A DNA stretch of 64,000 nucleotides from Lumbricus rubellus (Eukaryota > Annelida > Clitellata > Crassiclitellata > Lumbricidae). How positions within the stretch are numbered: the stretch's first letter is position 1; every line of letters begins with the position of its first letter. Position numbers and translations under genes: made by a program. The notes beneath the pieces were generated by a model. The model was not told where the DNA came from. It worked only from the letters and a program-made list of their open reading frames with translations, and searched no databases. Positions 9,508 to 20,574 of the stretch are shown in pieces. The stretch covers positions 14,080,335-14,144,334 of the forward strand of contig OX243821.1 of NCBI GenBank assembly GCA_945859605.1, given 5' to 3'.

Positions 9508-10436
9508 TACACGGTGATTCATAAAAAAACCTTACCCTACATATTTTACTGTAACTCCGCCAAACATTGGGTTATGTTGACGAAATTTTAGGTGAAGATA
9601 GAGGATTAATTTCTGAACATTATGGAAGTTACAATTTATTTTCGAAATTACCCTCATTTGGCAGATACGCATGCGCGAAGACGCATACGCAATGATGCGC
9701 TGATCCATTGTGTATAATTATACAATTCGACGACACAACTCGTTGACATCGCATATTCAAATTATGTAGACATTTTCCTGCATGACACTACATATCTTTT
9801 AGTCTTCTGGATTTAAATCAAGACTATTGGGTGGCCACAAATTAGGCGGGATGAAATCAGGAGTTTCAGTTTCCATTACGCAATGGTTTCTCTGTGCGCA
9901 CGAGCGCTATTATGATGGACGAAGCCTACTCAGTAAATGTCATGCATGCCTGGCAAAGTTGAACAACTCTGCAATATTATCCATTGACCTCAACATCTGG
10001 TTCGATTACATGGATATGTTCGTGCGACCCGACCGATGCCATAAGAGATTTGCTGAAAATTGGTCGATTCCGCAAAAGACGATTTCTGTGTACTGGCAGA
10101 TACGTATTTGCGAACATTCTGATTGTTACTGGATGATGCCACAGTAAACAATTTCTCACCAGGAGGCTAAACCAGATTAAATTAACCAGGTTTGCATGAT
10201 ACAACCTCACTGACTGACAGGAACGTTGGAATCTTGCTTGTTTCTCAAGATTATCGTGACGTCATTAGTTTTGTCCTCCGCGTTACGTCATTATAGCTCC
10301 GAATGTGAAATAATTTATGTAGCACTTGGCTAGATCATCAAACCATATTATCCTGAAATTTTATTAAATTTGATGGTCATCGACATGATTTATGCTGATT
10401 TATGTAGGGTAACGTTTTTTTATGAATCACCGTGTA
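9508..10436. mobile_element. Tc1/mariner-type transposon 2, between capsid and protease genes
   Basis: Inverted ends TACACGGTGATTCATAAAAA and its complement are flanked by TA (9506-9507 and 10,437-10,438). Length is 929 bp. It sits within the last codons of the capsid gene, 3 bp before the protease start codon. Confidence 0.85.
9640..10215 (-). pseudogene. IS630/Tc1-type transposase relic
   Basis: Reading the minus strand around 9850-9790 gives PDFIPPNLWPPNSLDLNPED, the conserved stretch before the last catalytic acid of Tc1/IS630 transposases. A tail resembling the usual C-terminus runs to about 9640. Upstream the frame is broken. Confidence 0.65.
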
Positions 10437-10440
10437 TAAG

Positions 10441-10819
10441 ATGGACGGAATTACTATAGAGTTGATACTGCGCCGGGATGTAAAGTGTCGACCTATGTTT
10501 ATTGGCGTCTTTGTAAGCGATCGTCTACATTCAGTCGTAGACACCAGTCTTCCTTGTGATGCATATGAAAATCCTGGGAAACGTTGGATAGCTCTTTACT
10601 TGGAGAACATTTCCTAGAGAATACTTTGATTCATTGGGCAACCCTCCAGAAGCAGCTTTCAGAACATTTCTACATAGGCATTGTAAACGTTGTAAACGAT
10701 TTTTACAGATAGACAATTACAATGCATCTTATATTCCTTGCATAGAGCAAAATGTAGAAATATTGATGCTGTAGGTCTTAACGACTACTTGGTTCATAAA
10801 TTTTGTTTGTAATGCTTAA
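10441..10819 (+). pseudogene. Maverick adenain-like cysteine protease, copy 1
   Basis: Collinear with the better-preserved copy at 37,975-38,422. FIGVFVSDRL, ENPGKRWIALYLEN, REYFDSLGNPPEAAFRTFLH and a final FVCNA stop (10,817-10,819) are visible. The catalytic His of the GKHW motif has become Arg, a stop follows ENIS, and the region carrying the nucleophile Cys is missing. The enzyme is dead. In the family it matures capsid proteins. Confidence 0.8.
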
Positions 10820-11689
10820 GAATAAAGATTAAAGGAAACTGTGTTGATTTATGAATGAAAGAAGCTTCTTTGTGATAGCAAATTATTACCGTCGTAAATT
10901 TCTGTGTGGGCTGAATTCAACAGCTTACATAGATGCTTTTGAAATTTATAAGTTGAAATTTACAAATGTGTATCGACATTTCTCATTGCAAACGGAATTG
11001 ACTGTAAGATGAAATATTTGGGCTGCTGTTTGCAGCGCGTAGCAAATTGGACTGAGAATGAAAGGTTGTGGGCTGATGGAAAAATAGTATAGTACTTAGT
11101 TCTCCTTGCAATTGAGAATTCGATGAATATAAATAATGCTAGTTGATTGATTGCATATGTAAGGCCAACGCTATTACATCATGATTTAGGAACTGTAGAC
11201 CATATCTTTAAGCTGATTTTGATAAGGGAAAGTTCACTTTTCCCGATTTCTTAAAAGTTAATCTAAACCGCACTGATATGGTATCTTCACTATTTAACTT
11301 TTAAATGGTTACTGTAAAAGTTTAACGCTCATCGAAAAGTACATTATGTAATATAATTATAATATAATATGTAATATAATATAGGCCTATAATAATATAT
11401 GATGTAATATAATAATAATTTCTAATGTCCCATCTTAGCCATAAGAAGGGAAACAATTTCCGCGATGTCAGATTGTGAAAATTTCAATATCTAGTCAATG
11501 TTATTACAATAAGTCGTTGGAATTGATCAACAACAGAGAAAATTATTGACTAACAAGTTTTTAAGACTTTTGATCTTAATATCGAACCCTTGCTATCAGA
11601 AAAAATCATCCAATGCGCTGCACTTAAAAAAACGGCCACTAATCGTTTGCAGTGGTTTGTCGCAAAGCTAACTTTAGCACACGCGCCAG
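10820..11689. other. Unassigned AT-rich interval
   Basis: No credible coding frame. It contains an imperfect AT palindromic patch (about 11,340-11,420, repeats of taatataata). It may be the 3' flank of the first Maverick, but I cannot match it to the terminal repeats of the second. Confidence 0.5.
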
Positions 11690-11761
11690 TATATAGGCAT
11701 TCCGTACCCGATTTAGTAGCATTGACAGCCTTAAAGCGCCTTCTCATTGGCCGATCCCATA

Positions 11762-12794
11762 TCTATATTATAAGGCGAAGTCGAATTCTGTGTGTCTGTC
11801 GCGTTGGGCGCAAAACTCTCGCGGTCAAAGGCTTTTACTCTAAATATGTCTAATTCGCGAAATTATTTTTAAAACATTTTTATGCGAATCTGGAATTCAA
11901 CGTGACTATTGTCAGCTCTCAATTCACTTTAAAACCGGAGTTATAGACATTTTAAATTTCGATGTGGTAGTTAGCGCCTATACAGATATTGGACCGATTT
12001 AAGCTTGCGGCGCCATTATTTAGCAAACGGCTGCATGACGTCATCCTGACGCTCACAGTATTAATCAAGTTATTAATAGGCGCTCTTAGTGCATAAACCA
12101 TAGACCCTATACTATAGAATAGAGAACGGAGAATGTTAATGTGGGTGTGTGTATGGGTGTGTGTGCGTTTGTCCATAATTATACGCCTACAGTTTCACAG
12201 CTATTGATCACCAGAACCACCCAGTGAAGGGTTGGTAAATCTAGCTAACCACGGAGGCCTGCGTGGGGGCGATATTCGCGCAGTTTCGGAGTTTTACACC
12301 TCAAGCCCTATGCAGTTAGAGATAGAATACGACCAGGGCCATCACGCCCACAGTCAGCATGCACAATTGCACACCCCGCCCCGCAGGGGCGAGTCGGGTT
12401 TAGTTGTGGAAGGGTTAACCAGAAAATGTGCAAGGGCTAACCAAAATGTTCCAAACAACGCCTGTTACATCAGAGGGTTGGAGTCTATGTGGGGCCGGGT
12501 AAGAGTGCGGATGGGGATGGGATGGGCCGTGGGTGATGCGGAGTGATGCGGGGTAGGAGCGGTTAGCGGTGTATGGATGCGGAATGGGTGGAACGAGGGC
12601 TGGGGTGGGAGCGGTGAGCAGGGTGGGAGCGGTGAGCAGGATGGGAGCGAGGCGGGGCGGTGTGTGGGTGCGGAAGGAGGTGGGGACGGGGAGAGGTGAG
12701 CAGGGTGGGAGCGGTGAGCAGGGTGGGAGCGGGGTGACGTGGAAGGGAGGCAAAAACCCTAAATTCTCCGGGCAACGCCGGGTATCACATCTAG
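11762..12794 (+). mobile_element. Non-autonomous Helitron 2
   Basis: It starts TCTATATTATAAGGCGAAG after A and ends with hairpin CCGGGCAACGCCGG, then CTAG before T. Layout matches Helitron 1: TGTGTGTCTG near the start and a G-rich tract (about 12,480-12,760) before the 3' hairpin. A second start-like motif near 12,113-12,150 suggests either two fused copies or an internal duplication. Confidence 0.72.
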
Positions 12795-13112
12795 TTATGA
12801 ATAATCATAACAGGTGACGATATTGAATACGTTTTGTTTACAGATTACTGCGGCTTGCGTTGGCAACATCAATAATCTATATGCTAAATAACTCGCAGCC
12901 CTTGCGTCCATTAATATGCTAGGGCCTATATGGCAGCTACCTGCTAAGATTTAAAAAGTGCTTCATTAAATAGATACACCACACAGCTTTTGCATATAGC
13001 CTATACATGTAATGGGATAAAGCAGCGTTGCGTGCTTTATTATTGAGCGGATATGCTTTGTAGCGCCGATTATTGCAGGTAGTCTGTTCTGTTAAAGTGT
13101 TAATAGTTAGGC

Positions 13113-13215
13113 CTAGGATTTGCGTATTCTATGATCTGCATTCTTGTGATTTGTTTAAAATGCATACTTGTACACTGTAACTGGTCGCGGTCTGTCAAAC
13201 GGGTTGTTGAAACGA
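13113..13215 (+). mobile_element. LINE 3' tail (same family as 8745-8860)
   Basis: It shares tgcgtattct, ttcttgtgatttgttta, acactgtaactgg and ggtctgtcaa with the insert in the capsid gene, then runs into attattattatt. Non-coding, 5'-truncated. Confidence 0.55.
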
Positions 13216-14127
13216 AAATTATTATTATTTTTATATAGCCTCACCCAACAATTTATACACCAGATTTTAGTTTAACAAATGTCAGGTAGGCCAACCTGCA
13301 AACGTTGGACTTCGCTATGTCTGAATCGTCACAAAATAATTATCATTAGGCTATTATAATTTTATTATAAGTCTACCATCACATTTTTCGAATACCTCAC
13401 TATAGAAATGGCAAATCCTTAATTAAAACTTTAAAAGCACCGCAATCGTAGGCCAACAACAGCAACAACAAAAGCGCACGAGAAGGCACTAGACACGTCA
13501 CTGTGGTTATGAATATTCATAATCTGGAACCGGCCAATGAGTAAGCGTTATGGCTGGCAATGCTACGAAATCGGGAACGGAATGCCTATATGCCACGCGG
13601 CATAGTGAGCTATTTGTCGCCTCAGAATTATCTTCGCGTATCTTCACTTTTTTTAACGAGTTTAGACTTGATATGTAGATGCTGACATGTTATCTTCCTT
13701 AAATTTCAGTATCTCGTTTTAAAGATATATAACGAAAACTACTTGTCGTAGCCTATGTCCTGCTTCCAGGATTTTGTTATATGTACAGCATGTACTTTGC
13801 TGTTACTGTCGAAGAAAAGTGTCCTGAGAATTTCAGGTCGTTCAGAAGATACGGCAATGTAGCTTAACTTTGGAAAGTGTAACAGTGTTCGTATTAAGTG
13901 TATGTCATGAGAAAGATGATACGGTAATTAATTGATTGGACGCAGGAGATTACAGCAATGTAACTCGGATCGATTGGCTCGATTATAGTGTCCTATATCC
14001 AGACTATTTAGCCTATCGAGGTTTTTTCAGTACGGAAACAGTGTAATTTCAGTGTTCTGTGCTGCCGTACTAACATTATTCAATTCGCTTTATTCATAAA
14101 AAATATGACTGCAAAGTTATTGACGTC
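13216..14127. other. Unassigned interval
   Basis: Apart from the right inverted arm near 13,533-13,592, I see no gene, tandem repeat or element end here. Composition is AT-rich with many stops in all frames. Confidence 0.45.
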
Positions 14128-14149
14128 GTGTTATACAGATATTGTACCA

Positions 14150-14460
14150 AAAAGTTCTGCTCTGTTCTCAGCCATCCTCGATCCGAAGGTCGGCCGCATT
14201 ATGTACAATGTTCCTCCAACGCTTCATGTCCTCTGTCAAGTCTTATAATTTCTCCCAATGTCAATCCAGTCTATTCCTTTATGTTGCCCAGTCATTTTCT
14301 TCTTGGTTTCCCTGTTTCTTGGTCTCCTGGCATTGTGTTCTGCACGATGTCTTTCTCTTCTCATGATGTGTCCAAAATAAATCATTTTTCTTTCTTTTAC
14401 TGTCTTAAGGGTTATGACCTAACAAATGCAAGAAAGATAAAGCAACTCCAGTGGCCGTAT
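14150..14460 (-). pseudogene. LINE ORF C-terminus and 3' end (APE-type, RTE-like)
   Basis: On the minus strand from about 14,400 one reads FWTHHEKRK, WATKEIDWIDIGR and AADLRIEDG across frames. This is the usual C-terminal signature (GHIMR ... W ... AADLRIEDG) of endonuclease-reverse-transcriptase LINEs. The same 3' piece recurs inside another element at 48,655-48,832. Truncated and frameshifted. Confidence 0.6.
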
Positions 14461-14489
14461 ACGTCTGTGTGACTTGGACACAGATGAAG

Positions 14490-14620
14490 GAAGAGAGAAG
14501 AATAGAAGCGTTCGAGATGAAGTGTTTGAGTACATCATGGACGGAAAAACGGACAAATGAATGGGTGCTGGAGGCGGCAGGAGTGGAGAGGAATCTGCTG
14601 ATAAAAATCCTTTTGAGGTC
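14490..14620 (+). pseudogene. LINE ORF fragment, opposite orientation
   Basis: It reads RRIEAFEMKCL, then SWTEKRTNEWVLEAAGVERNLL on the plus strand, the segment that normally precedes the GHIMR motif found on the minus strand just to the left. The two pieces of one LINE type are thus inverted relative to each other. Confidence 0.7.
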
Positions 14621-14850
14621 TGTAGCTATTTCATATCCCCAGAGCAACATGCAGCGTCTCTTCGTCATCTACCAACGACTGATTTTGCTGCTATTCTCGC
14701 CATATCTGACCCACAGCAGTCCTGTTATCAGGTTGCTCTGGAACATCTGAACCAATTTTACCCTCTTCGTTCGAACACGATGACAACAGCTGTATTTCCT
14801 TACTCCATCCGTCAAACATCAACTACGCAAGAAAAACCGCTAAATGAGAG
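14610..14850 (+). pseudogene. LINE (CR1/Jockey-type) endonuclease-RT linker, 5' part
   Basis: The frame HAASLRHLPTTDFAAILA, YQVALEHLNQFYPLRSNTM and SIRQTSTTQEKPLNESR matches the region between endonuclease and reverse transcriptase of a CR1/Jockey-like LINE. It breaks off at 14,850, where a 2.4-kb terminal-inverted-repeat element begins, and resumes at 17,290. Confidence 0.6.
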
Positions 14851-15442
14851 CCGGTGTGGCGTGTAAATATGTTCGGCATGAAATGTTGTCCGACTCCGCC
14901 CACTTCCGTTGTCAAGACAGTATTTCATGCGCTTTACGTATGAGATATTGTCCGGCATGAAATCGTGTCCGACTCCGCCGTTATAATTATGTATCCCGCT
15001 TGTCGAAGCAGTACTTCGCTAGATATTGTCCGCTTAAAAGGTAATATTATCAATGCCACTTGCCAAAAATATTTTTGTCATAAGAGTTGAGAAAACAAAA
15101 ATGTGAACAGTGGAATTATTGTTGAGAAGCACCATGTTTGTAGTTGCCATTGCGATGACCCTATTTCTATTTTTAGATAGAATTTCCCATCGTAGAACAG
15201 GCCAAGTGGTTATGAGTAGAGGCGTATGTAAATATGGAAAAAATCTTTAAAAGACTTGCAGCCTTCATAAATGCCTCATCTAATTTTACTGCTCCATAGT
15301 TGTGTTTATCTGAAATAATCCATCGATTCGGTTTTCTAAATTATAAGCCCCATGCAGCATTAGGCAACTATTTTTTATATCAAATTGGCTCATGGTACTC
15401 GCACATTTTTGTAGCGCTTTATTATTAACATATTTTAGCGTA

Positions 15443-15490
15443 CCTTAAAACCCCTCATAATAAACATAATTATTATGAGGGGTTTTAAGG
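15443..15490. repeat. Perfect 21-bp-stem palindrome
   Basis: ccttaaaacccctcataataa is followed after 6 bases by its exact reverse complement. It could extrude as a cruciform or be a transposon footprint. Confidence 0.9.
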
Positions 15491-16086
15491 TTTTCAGAGA
15501 ACATAATTATTTAGTATGGTTTTTATTTAGATAATTTAAGCAAATTCCCAAAACATCACGGCTTTTGATGTGGTTAGGGCTACTGCCATGCCCAGATTAG
15601 ATTAAACTTTATGCCTTCCCTGTGTGGTGGGTATTTGCAAATACCATGGGGCGTAGACGTCTTCATGGTCTTTTAAGAAGAACTCACCCGTTCAGGCTTC
15701 ATCCCTACTGATTTTCCAAGTATTGACGCACTCTGTTCTAGGGGCTTAGGCCTACTCTGCTCTTTTCCGCTCTATCCTCTTAAATCCTTTTCACATTCTT
15801 CACTACCTCCTCCCTTCCCATAAGTTGCTTCATACAATGCTCGAGCCTGCCCACCTAATGTACACACTAGAGTTGAATCTTATGCCAAGAGCTTTGTTAT
15901 GAGAATATTGTATGACTTTGCTTGAATGTTTCTATAATTTATTATTGTACAAACTACTATGCGCTTGCTGGTGGTCTAATGAACAATATTCCTACTTCGA
16001 CTGACTGACTTACTTACTTACTAGCAGCCTACTTAATGATAGCCATTGTAAGCTTACAGTGCACCTGGGTTAGAACTCTCCAATAC

Positions 16087-16678
16087 GGTTCCACGACAAT
16101 TAATTGGTCAACAGACAACTCGTCTAACGGCAACTCGTCTACAAATAATTGGTATAACGACAACTGGTCTACAGACGACTAGTATTGATGAAATAGAAGC
16201 TAGATTTATGCGAGAAAAAAACTAAATGGTTTTCTAGCTTTAATGGAAGCTGGATTGATGATTTTCATTCATGTATTTCAACATGCATCCAGTTTCAAAT
16301 TCAGATCTAAAAATACCTTCTATTTCTCGCCCGTTATTTTTGTCATTCCAGCTTCCATTTCAGATATAAAAATACCCTCATCCAGCTTCCATTACTTAAG
16401 CGTTTCTTCATCAATTCAGCTTCTATTTCAGATCTAGAAAAGCCTTTATCCAGCTTTTTTTTCCCATGCGTCATTTTCGTCATCCAGCTTCTATTTCACA
16501 TGTAAAAGAACCGTCATTTAGATTCCACCTATCTTGCGTTTTTTCATCAATCCAGCCTCCATTTCACCTATAAAAGAACTTGCATACAGCTTCCATTTCT
16601 TAAAGCGCTGGGTGTCTGCAATGTATACCACTTGTCGTTAGACGAGTTGGCTGCAGACCAGTACGTTGCCGTGACACC
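16087..16678. mobile_element. 592-bp GG...CC element with 9-bp target duplication (Mutator-like?)
   Basis: The exact 9-bp repeat ctccaatac flanks it (16,078-16,086 and 16,679-16,687). Ends are imperfect inverted repeats: GGTTCCACGACAATTAATTG at the left; the reverse complement of the right begins GGTGTCACGGCAACG. Both arms continue with short units of the type caactcgtctaacg. The 9-bp duplication suggests a Mutator-like element. No coding capacity. Confidence 0.75.
16243..16620 (+). repeat. Imperfect tandem repeats inside the 592-bp element
   Basis: About six degenerate units of 50-60 bp around ccagcttccatttcagat-taaaa. They make up most of the inside of the element. Confidence 0.75.
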
Positions 16679-17289
16679 CTCCAATACATATATAAATTAT
16701 TGCTACAAATATTTAGCATGTGTAGGCTGCGTGTAGCAGTTTTAAACAGTTATTTGGCCCCGAGTTTTAATCGCCAATGTTTCAAGTTTCAAGTTTTTTT
16801 TTATTGATCCATCAACGTTGTCCGAAGATATATAGGCCTGTTGTTTCAATAGAATATTCAATTCAGAAAAAAAGTATGCGGAGAAGCACGTGGCTAGGTA
16901 ATGAGTGATTATTATGGAAGAGTCTTAGTTAATTAAACGCAAATAAATAGTCCGTGTTTCTTTGCCCTATTTCTCGTAATTATAGCTCCCAATTTTTATG
17001 GGACGTTGGAATTTTTATCTTTTGTATTTTAGGTCTTTATCAGAAACGCTCTGTGGTTACTGTTAATAACAAGTTCTTAATATAAATGTCGATGTCTATT
17101 ATTAGATGGACAGGTATGGTTGTGTTGGAATTATTATCTTTGCTTTTTTGTGTCTTTCCCGGACAAGATCTCACGGTTCTATTAATACTTTTTTTGACAG
17201 TTGCTGTCTGACGTCAGCGGTCACCTTAACCAATGATAGTATGTTTCGGACAATATTTCATGCCCGGACACAATTTCATACCACACCGG

Positions 17290-17670
17290 TCGCACTGATG
17301 AGGCGTTAGCATACGCTCGTCGAATTGGCCGCTGCATCGAGATGGCAACTAAAAAGCACTTAAAAGATGTGGATCCGAGGACAGGCCTTGTGGAACTTTG
17401 GAAGCGCGTCGGGGATCTGACGAAAAGCCGGAAGAAGGCTCGGTATCTGGACATAGGAATCAGTGCTGTTGAGCTCAATGATCACTACGACAGAATTTCC
17501 ACCGACACAAATTATGTTCCACCATTAAGTCGTTTGACAGCCTACGACAATCGTTCTTTTATTTCTGAGATACGAACGAAGAAGGACTGCAGCATATCCT
17601 GGAGCTGCAAGCTTCAAAAACCAGGATGGAATCCCATCTGCTCCATCTGATGTACGACGTAAACGATGAC
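17290..17670 (+). pseudogene. LINE (CR1/Jockey-type) RT N-terminal region, 3' part
   Basis: It reads TDEALAYARRIGRCIEMATK, DVDPRTGLVELWKRVGDLT and ELNDHYDRISTDTNY, continuing the fragment at 14,610-14,850. After STDTNYVPPLSR the frame runs into an inverted duplication. The piece LRRTSDGADGIPSWFLKLAA, the start of the RT domain, is read on the plus strand at 17,708-17,770 and in reverse at 17,602-17,668. Confidence 0.7.
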
Positions 17671-17792
17671 GAAAGTACATTAGTGGCCGAGTAACTCTTC
17701 TTGATCGTTTACGTCGTACATCAGATGGAGCAGATGGGATTCCATCCTGGTTTTTGAAGCTTGCAGCTGCAGGATATGCTGCAGTCCTTCTT
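17579..17792. repeat. Near-perfect inverted repeat of about 89-bp arms
   Basis: 17,579-17,667 is the near-exact reverse complement of 17,704-17,792, with a spacer of about 36 bp. Both arms carry the same LINE coding stretch, so this is a fold-back duplication within a LINE. Confidence 0.9.
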
Positions 17793-17799
17793 TGGGCGT

Positions 17800-17945
17800 C
17801 CTCTGTTTCTCCTTCCACCATCCAGTATCCATGTCAACGCCTTCTTTGCCGTTCATTATTCTGGCATGCGGAGTATATGTCCAGCCATCCTCCTCCTTCT
17901 TCTCTCGACTGTTATCTCCAGATCCTCCGACCCCGCCTGTAGCGT
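17800..17945 (-). pseudogene. LINE ORF C-terminus fragment
   Basis: The minus strand reads MAGHILRMPE, then TAKKALTWILDGGRRNRGRP, the GHxxRMP ... RGRP signature of an APE-type LINE C-terminus. A short truncated relic. Confidence 0.6.
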
Positions 17946-18790
17946 TTATCTAACTAGGCCTTGGATTCGAGTTAGAAGATTACTGGACTCTTAATATCAT
18001 AGCACAAGAGACCAAATATTAATAATGAAATATATATTTAAATGAAAGTCAACATACATCAATGCCGTAGCCTAACTAATTATTTGGCGTTTATTACTAA
18101 TAATTATTATGCTTTTAAAGATCTTATCTGCTCTTGACAGATGATGCTTTCTTCAGAATAAAGTTCAGCTTCTTGTGTAAACTGTCTTGTTCTCGAATGT
18201 CCGATGAATATGCAACCAAGTGCTTCGAATATGATGCATGAAAATAATTCACTGAAGAAGAATTCGATCTATGATGAACCGAGTCATCTCCAATGATTAT
18301 GTAATGCACAACACCACCACCAGCCGTTGAATTAAAATCAATGTGATGCGTCGCAATGCCAGCGAACACACACACGTCTCCGATCACCCAAAGTGATACT
18401 CGCCAACGTCTCAACGTTCTTCACCAACCGTTCAAACACTCAACAACCACACACGTCCTGACAAAATGGTTCTCAACGAGCCACCAGAATCACTTCAGAA
18501 GAATTCTGTCTCGCAACCAAATGTCCGCACACAATGCTTCAATATTCTATCGAAAGCGACTGAAAAATGTTGATCCAACTCCATGACAACCGTCGTTACG
18601 TTGCTAAGTTACCACGTCACGTGACTTATAATTTCGATTTATATTGCTGATTTGCCAAATAATTAAATATCTAATCAACGCCTGTAATTACTCTATCTTA
18701 ACTCTTACCTATAATTAAGAATGAACATTGATAACAAATTAGTTTAATGGATAATAGTGCGATAATTCGCTACACCGCCATCCTCAGGAC
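17946..18790. other. Unassigned interval
   Basis: AT-rich. A 96-codon minus-strand frame (18,124-18,414) has no motif I recognise and no supporting context. No element ends seen. Confidence 0.4.
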
Positions 18791-18794
18791 CTCC

Positions 18795-19090
18795 ACGTTG
18801 CGGATGTTATCCCTCCATGATATACCCAAGATTGTTCGTAGGCATCTTCTGTGAAATACATTCAGTCTCTAGGAAATCTTCTTGGTTCTTTTCCATGTTT
18901 CGCATGCACAGATTGCTGTTGGGATTCCAGGCAGAAAACCCACGCCGCGTATGTGCAGTTCTTCATTTCCGGCATATAGTATAGTCGTGTCTCCCTTCTT
19001 GAACCTTCCGTTTCCAGTCCATCGCATGTCGCTTATGCCCAGTATGTCCACCTGACATCTCTCTCTCTCCCGAATCACCTGGTCCATTTT
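18795..19090 (-). pseudogene. LINE fragments (C-terminal piece and endonuclease piece)
   Basis: 18,795-18,870 in minus reads like the LGxxWRDxIRNxE region of LINE C-termini. 18,869-19,087 encodes VDILGISDMRWTGNGRFKKG, the start of an APE-type endonuclease domain. The two belong to different parts of the LINE, so a deletion or a junction of two copies separates them. Confidence 0.6.
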
Positions 19091-19345
19091 TCCACATTGA
19101 TAAAGCGTTCGAACGTTACAAGTTCCGATTCTTGTGATTGTTTTGGCATTGAAGATCAGACTCGTCCGGATTCGAGGCTTCTTTCGGATTTCACCCGACT
19201 CCTTCAGATCTGTTTGGCATCCTCTTGTCGTTTCTGTAGCGGTGGTTGCTTTTGCAGGGATGGAGTTGCTAACCCCATGCCCTAACCCTCCTTTTTTTCA
19301 ACCGGGCTTGGAACCGGCTTTGGCGGAGTTCTACATCCGATACAT

Positions 19346-20160
19346 GCACAAAAGAAAATGAGGAAATATGCAGATGACACTTATTTACTAATTGGCGCCT
19401 CAATGCGGAGTACAACTCAGGAGGAACTTGACAATGTATCAAAATGGGCTGAGCGAAACAATCTTCGTCTTAATGCAGGAAAATCCAAATAAATTATTAT
19501 CTTCCGTAGGGGTTTCAAAGCGAAAATTGCTCCTCCTGAATTGTGAATTGAGAGAGTAACTTCAATGTTCATACTAGGCATGACAATCAACGATGATCTT
19601 GGAGCAACATCACATGTCAATGCCGTTCTACGTAGCTGCTCAGCGTCGCTCTTCGCGCTTAGAGTCCTAGGGACTCTCCACGAGGTAGCCCGTGCAACAA
19701 CCATCTCTCGTCTTCTCTATGTATCCCCTGCTTGGTGGGGGTACACCAACGCAATTGATCGGCTCAAACTTCAGCGCTTTCTACAAAGAGCTAAACGATT
19801 GGAATACCTTCCTCCTCATTACCCTGATGTTGACCACTTGATCGACGATGATGACGAAAGACTCTTAAAGGGAATCTAAATCATGTTCTCCGAGGCCTGT
19901 TTCCTTCTATTGGTAAACAGGCCGTACGCTCTGCGTTCACGACTACATGACTTTGAACTGCAGAGAAAAGATGACTTTAACTTCATCTATCGAGTAGCCT
20001 ACTTTTTAAGACTGTTCGCAGTGTTAACCCTAGGAACTATTAATCTTTCGTATGCTTCTACCTTGAATTTCTGCTCACACTGTTATTTTAGTCCATATCT
20101 TTTCTTATATTTTCATGTCATGTAATAAATTGCGGTTTGTCAACTTAATTTCTTGAATAA
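19346..20160 (+). pseudogene. LINE (CR1/Jockey-type) RT C-terminal half and 3' end
   Basis: It reads KYADDTYLLIGASMRST, the catalytic box of a non-LTR reverse transcriptase, then WAERNNLRLN, MTINDDLGATSHVNAVLRSC, LHEVARATTISRLLYVSPAW and YLPPHYPDVDHLIDDDD, with frameshifts near 19,490 and 19,880. The 3' end (gtttgtcaac ... cttgaataaacg, then TA repeats) resembles the tails at 8745-8860 and 13,113-13,215. With 14,610-14,850 and 17,290-17,670 it may be one broken LINE copy. Confidence 0.72.
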
Positions 20161-20164
20161 ACGA

Positions 20165-20560
20165 AGTATATATATATATATCCATTTGCCAATCGTGCTC
20201 TGATCTCTGTACCGCAGTCACCATCTATCCACTTCAATCCTGTCCGTCCCTGTCCTGTCGTCCTCTGCACCACCCAATCTACCAGAAGTGCACAAATCAA
20301 TGGCGACAGAACATCAGTCGTTGAACCCAAGAACGTGCAGCGGTCCACCTGTTCCAGTTCTTCCAGGTTGATCTTAATTTTACATTGAGTTGCTGTTGTC
20401 ATGACCTTCGTCTTGCCCGTGTTAATCTGCATTCCATATTTCTTGTTCACCTTATTAAATCTCTCAATCAAGAGTTGTAACGCTTCCTCCAAGTTTGCTG
20501 TTTGCTATATCATCAGCGTATTGCCAGTTTGTCAACCGCCTTCTCTCTGCATTCCTCCGT
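20165..20560 (-). pseudogene. LINE RT fragments, rearranged
   Basis: The minus strand reads QLLIERFNKVNKKYGMQINT and LEELEQVDRCTFLGST, followed by VLSPLICALLVDWVVQRTTG and GDCGTEIRARLANG. In intact LINEs these blocks are in a different order, so pieces of two copies are joined. Confidence 0.6.
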
Positions 20561-20574
20561 AAAGTCGCTTTAAA

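Larger units (their letters stand above)
6514..9513 (+). pseudogene. Maverick major capsid protein (double jelly-roll), copy 1, multiply interrupted
   Basis: Homologous to the second copy at 35,738-37,972. Segments seen in order: YVEYKPIATISQ (about 6550) and DYLDLSNTQLY (to 6655); then the Tc1 element; a short piece to 7857; a hAT MITE; EVDITLNDTLV-type sequence (8208-8299); a SINE; KDTERHLEDESSHDANIANL (to about 8710); a LINE tail; then DLFLQERFLLNDINIK, GAAYKVKIFESKLYVRE, TRIVIGCVDNDAFNGSYTK and FAEFENVLEIDRSRDVIFDY (end near 9513). About 60 residues present in copy 2 are missing near 9010-9030. The first readable frame (from 6379) starts with an unrelated hydrophobic stretch, so the true N-terminus is lost or replaced. 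The family forms hexons of Maverick/adintovirus capsids. Confidence 0.85.
11690..13592. repeat. Inverted arms flanking Helitron 2
   Basis: 11,690-11,755 is an imperfect reverse complement of 13,533-13,592 (ataggcattccg...attggcc against ggccaatgag...ggaatgcctat), with weaker similarity outward on both sides. This may be the terminal repeats of a 1.9-kb DNA element that later took in the Helitron, or two inverted copies of one repeat. Confidence 0.5.
14851..17289. mobile_element. 2.4-kb terminal-inverted-repeat element splitting a LINE
   Basis: The left end CCGGTGTGGCGTG and the right end (reverse complement CCGGTGTGGTATG) start inverted repeats that both run through copies of ggcatgaaat-ttgtccg. 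The left arm carries two such units (14,873 and 14,955). The flanks are two halves of one LINE frame. No transposase seen. It contains the separate element 16,087-16,678. Superfamily unclear. Confidence 0.6.

Noticed and set aside
18124..18414. 96-codon minus-strand frame as a host gene
   Set aside because: No recognised motif, no splice or promoter context, and length within chance expectation.
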